The notes under the pieces were generated by a model. It ran no database searches. It worked only from the letters and a program-made list of their open reading frames with translations, and was not told the DNA's origin. 64,000 bases of DNA, taken from an uncultured Eubacteriales bacterium. GTDB lineage: Bacteria; Bacillota; Clostridia; Oscillospirales; Oscillospiraceae. Each line of letters opens with the position of its first letter. The stretch's first letter is position 1. The stretch lies in the NCBI GenBank assembly GCA_949296115.1, contig CASFNR010000001.1:124001-188000 (forward strand), in the 5' to 3' direction. A program made the translations under genes and the position numbers. Shown here in pieces: positions 58,033-64,000 of the stretch.

Positions 58033-58250
58033 TTACTTCAGGCCGAACCGCTTGTTGAAGCGATCAACACGTCCACCGGTGTCAACCAGCTTCTGCTTGC
58101 CGGTATAGAAAGGGTGGCACTTGGAGCAGAGTGGCACTTGGAGCAGATCTCAACACGAATGTCCTTCTTGGTGGAACCAGTGGTAAAGACATTACCGCAT
58201 GCACAGCGAATCGTGGTCTGTTCGTACTTGGGATGGATACCTTCCTTCAT
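58033..58250 (-). pseudogene. rpmE: 50S ribosomal protein L31 gene with frameshifting 17-bp tandem duplication
   Basis: The frame starts [20 protein letters not shown] and keeps the L31 zinc ligands Cys-16, Cys-18, Cys-36 and Cys-39. It shifts right after His-40, where a 17-bp segment is duplicated (58114-58130 and 58131-58147). Without one copy the frame reads on as [20 protein letters not shown] and NKRFGLK to a stop at 58033, a normal 66-residue L31. As given, the product runs out of frame to 58038. Promoter, ribosome binding site (GAGGTGA) and terminator are intact. Either a recent mutation or an assembly error; another L31 copy may exist elsewhere. Confidence 0.93.
58114..58147. repeat. 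17-bp tandem duplication inside rpmE
   Basis: Two exact copies of GTGGCACTTGGAGCAGA lie head to tail. One copy restores the L31 frame exactly (201 coding bases including stop), so the second copy is the lesion. Confidence 0.97.
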
Positions 58251-58315
58251 TTCGTTCACCTCTTTCTTATCAGTTAAAGGGCATGATCGCCCCAGCAATC
58301 TTGAATCGCCCGGAT

Positions 58316-58344
58316 ATCATAACACAGCGCCAGTCAAAATGCAA
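58316..58344 (-). promoter_or_regulatory. Promoter of rpmE
   Basis: On the minus strand, TTGCAT (58344-58339), a 17-bp spacer and TATGAT (58321-58316), giving a leader of about 58 nt. Confidence 0.7.
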
Positions 58345-58378
58345 GCATTTTTTTCAGTTTTTTTTAAAATCCCGGCGT

Positions 58379-59011
58379 CTATTTTTCCTCTGCCTCAACT
58401 TGCAGCAGTTCCGGGGGTATTCTGCGGTCACGGAAATAGAATTCCCGGTCATGCTCCCCCACAGGGCGCATCACCCGGCAGGGATTCCCCACGGCCACCA
58501 CGTTGGACGGAATGTCCCGGGTCACAATGCTCCCCGCCCCGATCACGGTATTGTCCCCAATGGTGACCCCGGGCATGACAATCACTCCGGCGCCCAGCCA
58601 GCAGTTGCTGCCGATGTGGACGGGCATATTATACTGCAATCCCTGCCGGCGAAGTCCCGGTTCCACGGGGTGTCCCGCCGTGGCGATGGTTACATTGGGT
58701 CCGATCATGGTATAGTCCCCAATATAAATATGGGTGTCATCCACCAGGGTCAGGTTGAAGTTGGTATAGACATTTTTCCCCAGATGCACATGGCGGCCGC
58801 CGAAGTTGGCATAGAAGGGGGACTCCACATAGCACCCCTCCCCCACCTCGGCAAACAGCTCCTTCAGCTTGGCTTCCCGGTCCGCCATCCGGACATGGGG
58901 AATGGAATTGTAGTCCCGGAGACGATCCAGATATCCCAGCTGCTTGTCCAGAATTTCCTGGTCCATGGGCTGGTAGATTTCCCCGCTGTGCTGTTTTTCC
59001 TGAATGGTCAT
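58379..59011 (-). CDS. Maltose/galactoside O-acetyltransferase-family enzyme
   Basis: Left-handed beta-helix acetyltransferase of 210 residues. The N-terminal Maa domain is followed by hexapeptide repeats with FYANFGGRHVHLGKNVYTNF, the catalytic His in TAGHPVEPGLR and IGAGSIVTRDIPSNVVAVGN. It moves acetyl from acetyl-CoA to sugars such as maltose, glucose or galactosides. The true substrate is unknown. It is separated from the aminopeptidase gene by 10 bp and probably co-transcribed with it. Confidence 0.93.
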   Translation of the reverse strand: MTIQEKQHSGEIYQPMDQEILDKQLGYLDRLRDYNSIPHVRMADREAKLKELFAEVGEGCYVESPFYANFGGRHVHLGKNVYTNFNLTLVDDTHIYIGDYTMIGPNVTIATAGHPVEPGLRRQGLQYNMPVHIGSNCWLGAGVIVMPGVTIGDNTVIGAGSIVTRDIPSNVVAVGNPCRVMRPVGEHDREFYFRDRRIPPELLQVEAEEK

Positions 59012-59021
59012 GGTCTTTTCC

Positions 59022-60245
59022 TCAGAATGCCCAGTTTCCTCCCCGGAAAATAGGAACCGTCCGTCCGTCAGCGCAGATGGCGTCGATGTTCATGGTATCG
59101 CAGCCGATCATGAAGTCCTCATGGATCATGGAATCGTTCAGGCCCATCGCCCGGCATTCCTCCAGGGTCATCTCCTGGAATCCTTCAATCGTGTCGGCAA
59201 AACCCATGCCCAGCGCCAGGTGGCAGGCGGCGTTTTCGTCAAACAGGGTGTTGTAGAACAGGATTCCGCTTTCGCTGATGGGGCTCTTCTGGGGCACCAA
59301 GGCGCACTCGCCCAGGCAGGCGGCGCCTTCGTCCATGGCGATCATGCTCTTGAGCAGGTCCTCGCCCTTCTCCGCATGGACCTCCACCGCCCTGCCGTTT
59401 TCAAAGCGGACGGAGAATCCCTCAATCAGCTGGCCCCGATAAGACAGGGGCTTGGTGGCATACACAATGCCCTCCGCCTCCCCCTTTTTCGGGGAAATGA
59501 AGCATTCTTCTGTGGGAATATTGGGGTTGTAGGCAATGCCCCGGCGGTTGACGTCCCGTCCGCCCTGCCAGTGCCCCCGCTCCAGCATGCCCACCGTCAG
59601 ATCCGTGCCGTTGTCAGCGGTATAGTGCAGGGAACGGATGCCGAGGCTGTTCAGGTAGTCACAGCGGCCTTTCAGGTCGGCGTTGTGCTCTTCCCAGGCC
59701 TTTACCGGGTCGTCTGTCACCCGGGCGGTGAAGAGGATCGCCTCCCACAGCTTCTCCATGGCCGCACTGGTGCGCATGCCGGGGAAAACCTTCTTGGCCC
59801 AGGCGGCACCCGGAACCGCGGCGATGCACCACTGCTCCATGTTCTCCCGGCGGTCCTGGTAGGGCTTCAGAATGGGGTAGGACATCTGCCGGGCTTTGGA
59901 GACCTTCTCCATGTTGATGCCCTTCAGGCCGTCCGGGTCCGAGGATTCCAGATGGATGCGGGCGGGCAGGGTCTGGCAGAAATGCTCCTGCTTGGCTTCC
60001 TTCCAGGCTTCCACGGTTCCCATGGTCTTGACAGACTGGTAGCGCACGTGAAGCTTCGCCAGTTCCGGATAATCCCACTCCACGGTGACCTTCCGGGCCT
60101 TGGCCTTGTAGGCTTCCTCAACCAGCATTTTTACAAACTCCGGCTGGTCCAGATCGGCGTAGATCACAACATCCTGTCCCTTCTGGACATTCACACCGCA
60201 GCGGACAATCAGCCTGGCATATTCTCTGAGAACGGTTTTCTTCAT
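59022..60245 (-). CDS. M29-family aminopeptidase (AmpS/thermophilic metalloprotease type)
   Basis: Metallopeptidase of 407 residues starting MKKTVLREYARLIVRCGVNV. Dimetal ligands fit GEDLLKSMIAMDEGA, LGECALVP, LFYNTLFDENAACHLALG, SMIHEDFMIG and CDTMNIDAI, the M29 pattern. It removes N-terminal residues from peptides in the cytoplasm. The ATG at 60245 is the natural N-terminus; AAAGGAAG lies about 13 bases upstream. It has its own promoter, divergent from the homocysteine methyltransferase-like gene. Confidence 0.95.
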   Translation of the reverse strand: MKKTVLREYARLIVRCGVNVQKGQDVVIYADLDQPEFVKMLVEEAYKAKARKVTVEWDYPELAKLHVRYQSVKTMGTVEAWKEAKQEHFCQTLPARIHLESSDPDGLKGINMEKVSKARQMSYPILKPYQDRRENMEQWCIAAVPGAAWAKKVFPGMRTSAAMEKLWEAILFTARVTDDPVKAWEEHNADLKGRCDYLNSLGIRSLHYTADNGTDLTVGMLERGHWQGGRDVNRRGIAYNPNIPTEECFISPKKGEAEGIVYATKPLSYRGQLIEGFSVRFENGRAVEVHAEKGEDLLKSMIAMDEGAACLGECALVPQKSPISESGILFYNTLFDENAACHLALGMGFADTIEGFQEMTLEECRAMGLNDSMIHEDFMIGCDTMNIDAICADGRTVPIFRGGNWAF

Positions 60246-60279
60246 GGTACTTTGCTTCCTTTCTTTCAGAACTTTCGCT

Positions 60280-60308
60280 ATCGTATCAGATTTTATCCAA
60301 AAGGTCAA
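60280..60308 (-). promoter_or_regulatory. Promoter of the M29 aminopeptidase gene
   Basis: On the minus strand, TTGACC (60308-60303), a 17-bp spacer and TACGAT (60285-60280) with TGA before it, an extended -10. It is separated by only six bases from the -35 of the divergent promoter. Confidence 0.7.
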
Positions 60309-60314
60309 TGATTC

Positions 60315-60343
60315 TTGCATTCCCCCGGGAAATGTTTTATAAT
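60315..60343 (+). promoter_or_regulatory. Promoter of the homocysteine methyltransferase-like gene
   Basis: TTGCAT (60315-60320), a 17-bp spacer and perfect TATAAT (60338-60343). The start is near 60350. Confidence 0.82.
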
Positions 60344-60351
60344 CTTCCAGA

Positions 60352-60407
60352 TGGACAACTTTGTTTTGAATTTTTGATTTTGGGTAAATATTTTGTCCAG
60401 TTTACCC
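60352..60407 (+). promoter_or_regulatory. Leader with two mutually exclusive stems upstream of the methyltransferase-like gene
   Basis: TGGACAA (60352-60358) can pair with TTGTCCA (60393-60399), and GGGTAAA (60382-60388) with TTTACCC (60401-60407). The arms interleave A-B-A'-B', and the one-base gap between A' and B' makes both stems together unlikely. The last arm ends three bases before the GAGAGG ribosome binding site. It is a possible switch, with no match to a riboswitch I know. Confidence 0.4.
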
Positions 60408-60422
60408 TGAGAGGTGGAAAAT

Positions 60423-61295
60423 ATGCTGACAAGAGAATCCTTTCAAGAGAAAATCAGGCAGGGACTCCGGCTGCTGGACGGCGCCACCGGCTCCAATCTC
60501 CGGGCCGTTGGCATGCCCAAGGGCTGCTGCACGGAACAGTGGATCCTGGAAAATCCGGAGCCGCTGCTCACCCTCCAGCGGGGATATGCCCAGGCGGGCA
60601 GCCAGATTATCTATGCCCCCACCTTTCAGGCCCAGCCCATTGCCCTGAAAGCAGTGGGTCTGGATGGCCAGACGGAAAAAGTCAACGCCCGGCTGGTTGC
60701 CCTGAGCCGTTCCGCTGCCCCGGACTGTCTGATTGCCGGTGACCTGACCACCCTGGCCACCTTCTGCGACAGCTGGAACCCGGACAGCTTCGACCTGCTG
60801 GTGGACAATTATCGCCGGCAGATCCGGGGACTGATGGACGGCGGATGCGACCTTCTGGTGGGAGAAACCCTCCTTTATCCCCAGGAAGCAGAAGCCATTC
60901 TCACCGCTGCGGAACTGGAAGGCGCCGGGGCCGCCATGTACAGCTTTACCATGCAGTCTGACGGTTCTCTGTTCTCCGGGGCGGAAGTGGGTCCCGTGCT
61001 TCGGGAATTGGAGCACGCTGGCGCTGCTGCCGTAGGCTTCAACTGCGTGGCGGCGGATATGATGACGCCCTACCTGGTGAGCAAGCTTCGGCGCTTCGTC
61101 ACAGGACCGCTGATCTGCAAGCCGAATGCGGGGATGCCGGTGATCAACAGCGCCGGTATTGCGGAATATCATCAGACACCGGACGAATTTCGGGACATTA
61201 TGGCCCAGTGTGTGGAAAATGGCGCCACGCTGCTGGGCGGGTGCTGCGGCACCACACCGGAGTTTATTGCCGCAGTCAGAGCATTGCAGGAATGA
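60423..61295 (+). CDS. Homocysteine S-methyltransferase-family protein
   Basis: Zinc-dependent methyltransferase barrel of 290 residues. The N-terminal LLDGATGSNLRAVGMPKGCC is typical, and the zinc ligands are Cys in GFNCVAAD and the Cys pair in LGGCCGTTPEF. The family moves methyl groups to homocysteine, as in the MetH N-terminal module, MmuM and BhmT. No cobalamin or folate domain is attached, so the donor or partner is unknown. The ATG at 60423 follows GAGGTGG; a GTG three codons earlier lies in that site. It may work with a separate corrinoid protein not in the window. Confidence 0.92.
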   Translation: MLTRESFQEKIRQGLRLLDGATGSNLRAVGMPKGCCTEQWILENPEPLLTLQRGYAQAGSQIIYAPTFQAQPIALKAVGLDGQTEKVNARLVALSRSAAPDCLIAGDLTTLATFCDSWNPDSFDLLVDNYRRQIRGLMDGGCDLLVGETLLYPQEAEAILTAAELEGAGAAMYSFTMQSDGSLFSGAEVGPVLRELEHAGAAAVGFNCVAADMMTPYLVSKLRRFVTGPLICKPNAGMPVINSAGIAEYHQTPDEFRDIMAQCVENGATLLGGCCGTTPEFIAAVRALQE

Positions 61296-61341
61296 AACCC
61301 GATTCCGTGCAAATGCGGAACCGGAATGTCCGCATTTCCTA

Positions 61342-61370
61342 TTGCCAAATTTGTCGGAATTTGCTATAGT
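61342..61370 (+). promoter_or_regulatory. Promoter of the membrane E2-like gene, giving a near-leaderless mRNA
   Basis: TTGCCA (61342-61347), a 17-bp spacer and TATAGT (61365-61370). The predicted start is about 61377, one base before the ATG at 61378, and no ribosome binding site is seen. Confidence 0.65.
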
Positions 61371-61377
61371 GTGTCCT

Positions 61378-62793
61378 ATGAAAAACAGAATTCATCTCTA
61401 TGTCAGCCGTAAAAATGCGCTGACCTGGCTGATGGCACTGTGCATGGTTGCTTCGGCACTGACCCGCATGGTGTTCTCCGGTGGGAAAGGGACCGGAGAC
61501 ACCTTATACATGTGGAGTCAAATCGTTCTGCCGATTGCGGCAACCCTGCTGTATCCCGCCATCGCCCTTCTGAGCGGCAAGGAGCTGTTCTACAAGACTG
61601 CCATTCCGGTGTGGATGATGGTAGCATACGCCGCCGTGTGGGTTCAGGACAATGTCACCACGCAGATGATGGTGTGGCTGTTCTGGATTGCCCTGGTGTT
61701 CTTTGCTTACCTGTACACTGACATCACCTCCGGCCGGGCACATGCCGTGCTGCTCCTGCTGCCTTTGATGTGCGTTCCTCTGGGCTTCATCCTCTACTTT
61801 TATCGGTCGGGGCTGTTGGGAGGAGATCCGGAGGCCCTGCGGGCCTGCCTGCCGGATGTGCTGATGCTGTCGGGCGTGATTGTCCTGGTGTTTGCCATCC
61901 GGATTCATCCCCTGGGAGAATACCACCCCACCTGGGGTGATCGCACAGACGGGCGGCGTATCCGTACCCTGCCCGCCATGAGTCAGGTTTCCCCCTACAT
62001 CATGGTCACCCGGAACACCTCCACCAATTACTATGAGGATTCCATGGAGATCACGCACATCGACCGCTATATCCGGCAAAAGCGGCGGGAAGGCCTGACC
62101 AGCTTTGGTATTACCCATGTGCTGCTGGCCTGCTATGTCCGCACCCTGTGCAAGTATCCCGGACTGAACCGGTTCCTGGCCGGTCAGCGGGTATATTCCC
62201 GGGGAGAAGATGTGCAGTTCTGCATGACCATCAAAAAGGAAATGACCTCCGAGTCTCCTGACACGGTGATCAAAGTACACCTCAGCCCCCGGGACACGGC
62301 GGGGGATGTGTACAAGAAAGTGCAGGCCGCCATTGAGAACGTAAAAAATACGCCGCTGGATTCGGATTTTGACAACACCGCCGGCGCCCTGATGCTGATT
62401 CCAGGCGTTTTCCTGAAATTCGTGGTATGGCTGCTGAAGACCCTGGATTATTTCGGTCTGCTCCCTGCCTTCCTGCTGGAGGTCAGCCCCTTCCACGGTT
62501 CCCTCTTCCTCACGTCTATGGGCAGTCTGGGCATCAAGCCCATTTATCACCACCTGTATGACTTCGGCAATCTGCCTGTGTTCGGATCCTTCGGCATGAA
62601 GCGGCGGGCTTTCGAGGTCACCGAGGACGGCTCCGTGGTCCAGCGCAAATATGTGGACATCAAGTTCACCATGGATGAGCGTATTGTGGACGGGTTCTAC
62701 TATGCTGCTTTCTTCAAGCACTACAATCGGATTATGCAGCATCCGGAGATTCTGGATCATCCCCCTGAGGAGGTTCTGCGTGACATTGACTGA
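61378..62793 (+). CDS. Membrane protein with C-terminal E2/CAT-like acyltransferase domain
   Basis: Protein of 471 residues. The N-terminal ~175 residues have about six membrane segments. From about residue 205 a 2-oxoacid dehydrogenase E2/chloramphenicol acetyltransferase-like fold follows (SFGITHVLLACYVRTLCKYP, then KVHLSPRDTAGDVYKKVQAA). The usual catalytic HxxxDG is DERIVDG at 433-439, with Glu in place of His, so normal acyl transfer is doubtful. Similar soluble proteins with DERIxDG occur in Clostridia; none has a lipoyl domain, and here a membrane anchor is added. The 3' end overlaps birA by 14 bp. Confidence 0.85.
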   Translation: MKNRIHLYVSRKNALTWLMALCMVASALTRMVFSGGKGTGDTLYMWSQIVLPIAATLLYPAIALLSGKELFYKTAIPVWMMVAYAAVWVQDNVTTQMMVWLFWIALVFFAYLYTDITSGRAHAVLLLLPLMCVPLGFILYFYRSGLLGGDPEALRACLPDVLMLSGVIVLVFAIRIHPLGEYHPTWGDRTDGRRIRTLPAMSQVSPYIMVTRNTSTNYYEDSMEITHIDRYIRQKRREGLTSFGITHVLLACYVRTLCKYPGLNRFLAGQRVYSRGEDVQFCMTIKKEMTSESPDTVIKVHLSPRDTAGDVYKKVQAAIENVKNTPLDSDFDNTAGALMLIPGVFLKFVVWLLKTLDYFGLLPAFLLEVSPFHGSLFLTSMGSLGIKPIYHHLYDFGNLPVFGSFGMKRRAFEVTEDGSVVQRKYVDIKFTMDERIVDGFYYAAFFKHYNRIMQHPEILDHPPEEVLRDID

Positions 62794-63592
62794 GCGGGAA
62801 GCCGCCGTGGCAGCGCATCTGTCCCAATCCTATCCTTGGAAAGACCGGTTCTGCTGGCTCTCCCAGACCGGCTCCACCAATGACGTTCTTAAGCAGCTTG
62901 CCCGGGAAGGGGCTGCGGAGGGAACCGTTGTGATTGCGGATCAGCAGATCAACGGCCATGGCCGCCTGGGGCGCAGCTTCTACTCCCCTCCTGGTTCCGG
63001 TGTATATCTGAGTGTCCTTCTCCGTCCCAAATGCGCACCGCCGGACCTGCTCCATGCCACCTGCGCCGTCGGTGTGGCGATGTGCGATGCGGTGGAACGG
63101 GTCACAGGTTTCCGTCCTTCTGTCAAATGGACCAACGATCTGGTTGTGGAAAAAAGGAAGCTGGGCGGCATCCTTACGGAGCTGGGATTGACGGTCAGTG
63201 GAGACATCTCCTATCTCATCGCCGGTATTGGGTTGAATTGCCTGCAAAAAGCGGAGGACTTCCCTCCTGAGATCCGCTCCATGGCTACATCTTTGGAAAT
63301 GGTCACCGGGGCGACGATTCAGAGAGAAGCGCTTGCTGCCTCTATGATGGAGTCGCTGTTCGAAATGTCCCGGAACCTGCTCACGGGAAAAGGAGCCATG
63401 CTGGAGCAGTACCGCAGGGACTGCGTTACCATCGGCAAGGAAATTTCCCTGGTTCGGGGGCAGGAAATAACCCGGGGCACCGCACTGGACGTGGACGAAA
63501 ACGGAGCGCTGGTTGTGGCATTCTCAGACGGTACCGTCCGTGCCGTGAATTCGGGGGAAGTCAGCGTCCGGGGAATGTACGGCTATGTGTAA
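62780..63592 (+). CDS. birA: Biotin--[acetyl-CoA-carboxylase] ligase
   Basis: Biotin protein ligase of 270 residues that activates biotin as biotinyl-AMP and attaches it to carboxylase carrier domains. It has LSQTGSTNDVLKQLAREGAA, GHGRLGRSFYSPPGSGVYLS (the first Arg of GRGRxG is His), VKWTNDLVVEKRKLGGILTE, AGIGLNC and a C-terminal SH3-like domain (SLVRGQEITRGTALDVDENG). There is no N-terminal helix-turn-helix, so it is an enzyme without repressor function. The GTG at 62780 follows GAGGAGG and lies inside the end of the E2-like gene, indicating coupled translation. Confidence 0.94.
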   Translation: MTLTEREAAVAAHLSQSYPWKDRFCWLSQTGSTNDVLKQLAREGAAEGTVVIADQQINGHGRLGRSFYSPPGSGVYLSVLLRPKCAPPDLLHATCAVGVAMCDAVERVTGFRPSVKWTNDLVVEKRKLGGILTELGLTVSGDISYLIAGIGLNCLQKAEDFPPEIRSMATSLEMVTGATIQREALAASMMESLFEMSRNLLTGKGAMLEQYRRDCVTIGKEISLVRGQEITRGTALDVDENGALVVAFSDGTVRAVNSGEVSVRGMYGYV

Positions 63593-63619
63593 GTTCAGCG
63601 GGAAAAATCCGAAAAACTA

Positions 63620-63648
63620 TTGCATTTTCTTCTCGTATTGGTTATACT
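63620..63648 (+). promoter_or_regulatory. Promoter of the acidic-tail membrane protein gene
   Basis: TTGCAT (63620-63625), a 17-bp spacer and TATACT (63643-63648), then GGAGGTC as ribosome binding site. Confidence 0.8.
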
Positions 63649-63686
63649 GAGCATAATGATTTATTTTGAATCTGGAGGTCAATCTT

Positions 63687-63992
63687 ATGAAAGCATTCAA
63701 TACTGTTTTGAAGGTTCTCACCGCGATTGCCGCTGTCGCCGGTGCGATCTACATCATCGCAACCTATGGCGAACAGATTGTCGCCTGGGCCAAGCGGATG
63801 CTCGCCGCTCTTCCCAAGTGCCCCTGTGATGCCGAGGTGGTATTCGATGCCGCCGGTGAAGATGAGACTCCCGTGGAAGAGGCACCTGCTGCGGAAGAGA
63901 ACGCCCCCGCAGAGCCTGCGGAAGAGCCCGCTCCCGAGGTTGTGGTTTCCGAGCATGAGCCCGTGGCGGAAGAGGCCGATTTCGCCGAGTAA
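63687..63992 (+). CDS. Small membrane protein with acidic Pro/Ala/Glu-rich tail, unknown function
   Basis: Protein of 101 residues. The N-terminus MKAFNTVLKVLTAIAAVAGA starts a single membrane segment (about residues 8-28). An amphipathic region AWAKRMLAALPKCPC follows, then a highly acidic Pro/Ala/Glu tail of about 55 residues. The ATG at 63687 follows GGAGGTC, and a clear promoter lies upstream, so the gene is real. No family is recognised. The tail resembles disordered spacer segments and carries most of the net charge. Confidence 0.8.
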   Translation: MKAFNTVLKVLTAIAAVAGAIYIIATYGEQIVAWAKRMLAALPKCPCDAEVVFDAAGEDETPVEEAPAAEENAPAEPAEEPAPEVVVSEHEPVAEEADFAE

Positions 63993-64000
63993 TTTTCAGA

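Overview
The window looks like a chromosomal segment of a mid-to-high GC, Gram-positive anaerobe of the Clostridia, most likely an Oscillospiraceae/Ruminococcaceae-type gut commensal (inference from gene content; no rRNA is present). Supporting signs are the IspH-ribosomal protein S1 fusion, the FprA/rubredoxin/thioredoxin oxygen-defence set, a glutamine synthetase III, the UPF0210/ACT pair, the dgt-dnaG-sigma operon, consensus TTGACA/TATAAT promoters and AGGAGG ribosome binding sites, and a T-box leader. It is mostly core housekeeping sequence, densely packed and largely on the minus strand. I see no CRISPR array, no defence island, no biosynthetic cluster and no intact phage.

Layout. 1-7.4 kb: 3' part of a ThrE-type transporter, then the minus-strand SRP/ribosome operon ylxM-ffh-rpsP-khpA-rimM-trmD with a sirtuin gene at its end, a GNAT enzyme, a small conserved protein and an N-acetylhexosamine kinase-like gene. 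7.4-18.4 kb: rnc-plsX-trmFO-topA-dprA-SpoU methylase-ktrA-ktrB, then an orphan sugar-phosphate transferase. 18.5-22 kb: a redox block of rubredoxin, a DUF134-NifX fusion, a divergent Crp/Fnr regulator, thioredoxin and FprA, with shared palindromes at promoter positions. 22-29.6 kb: recQ, and cysS-polA-rimI-tsaD behind a cysteine T-box. 29.7-32.4 kb: an SH3b-repeat lipoprotein, a small membrane protein and a radical SAM/SPASM protein. 32.4-33.9 kb: a small AT-rich accessory island, next to tRNA-Ala(CGC), with a copy of the tRNA 3' end, a cloverleaf-like inverted-repeat element, a mobilization-gene remnant and a kinase-like cargo gene.

34-46.6 kb: tex, pstSCAB-phoU, a eukaryotic-type glycogen branching enzyme, a MocR-type aspartate aminotransferase and glutamine synthetase III. 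46.6-58.3 kb: UPF0210/ACT, a Dabb protein, ispH-rpsA fusion with cmk, a degenerate sigma-like protein followed by a sigma-70 factor, dnaG and dgt, then yigZ, hflX and an rpmE gene broken by a 17-bp tandem duplication. 58.4-64 kb: a sugar O-acetyltransferase, an M29 aminopeptidase, a homocysteine methyltransferase-like gene with an interleaved leader fold, a membrane-anchored E2-like acyltransferase overlapping birA, and a small membrane protein with an acidic tail.

The most interesting signals are: (1) a probable Crp/Fnr redox regulon, in which two near-identical GTGAC-N3-GTCAC palindromes sit at about -41 of the rubredoxin and thioredoxin promoters, and the regulator's recognition helix carries the R-E-x3-R pattern expected for GTGA half-sites; (2) the cloverleaf-like element made from tRNA tails; (3) the frameshifted L31 gene, which keeps its promoter, ribosome binding site and terminator; (4) a tandem sigma pair in which the degenerate member holds the region-1.1-like segment that the canonical member lacks. 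Starts were adjusted wherever a ribosome binding site or promoter decided them.
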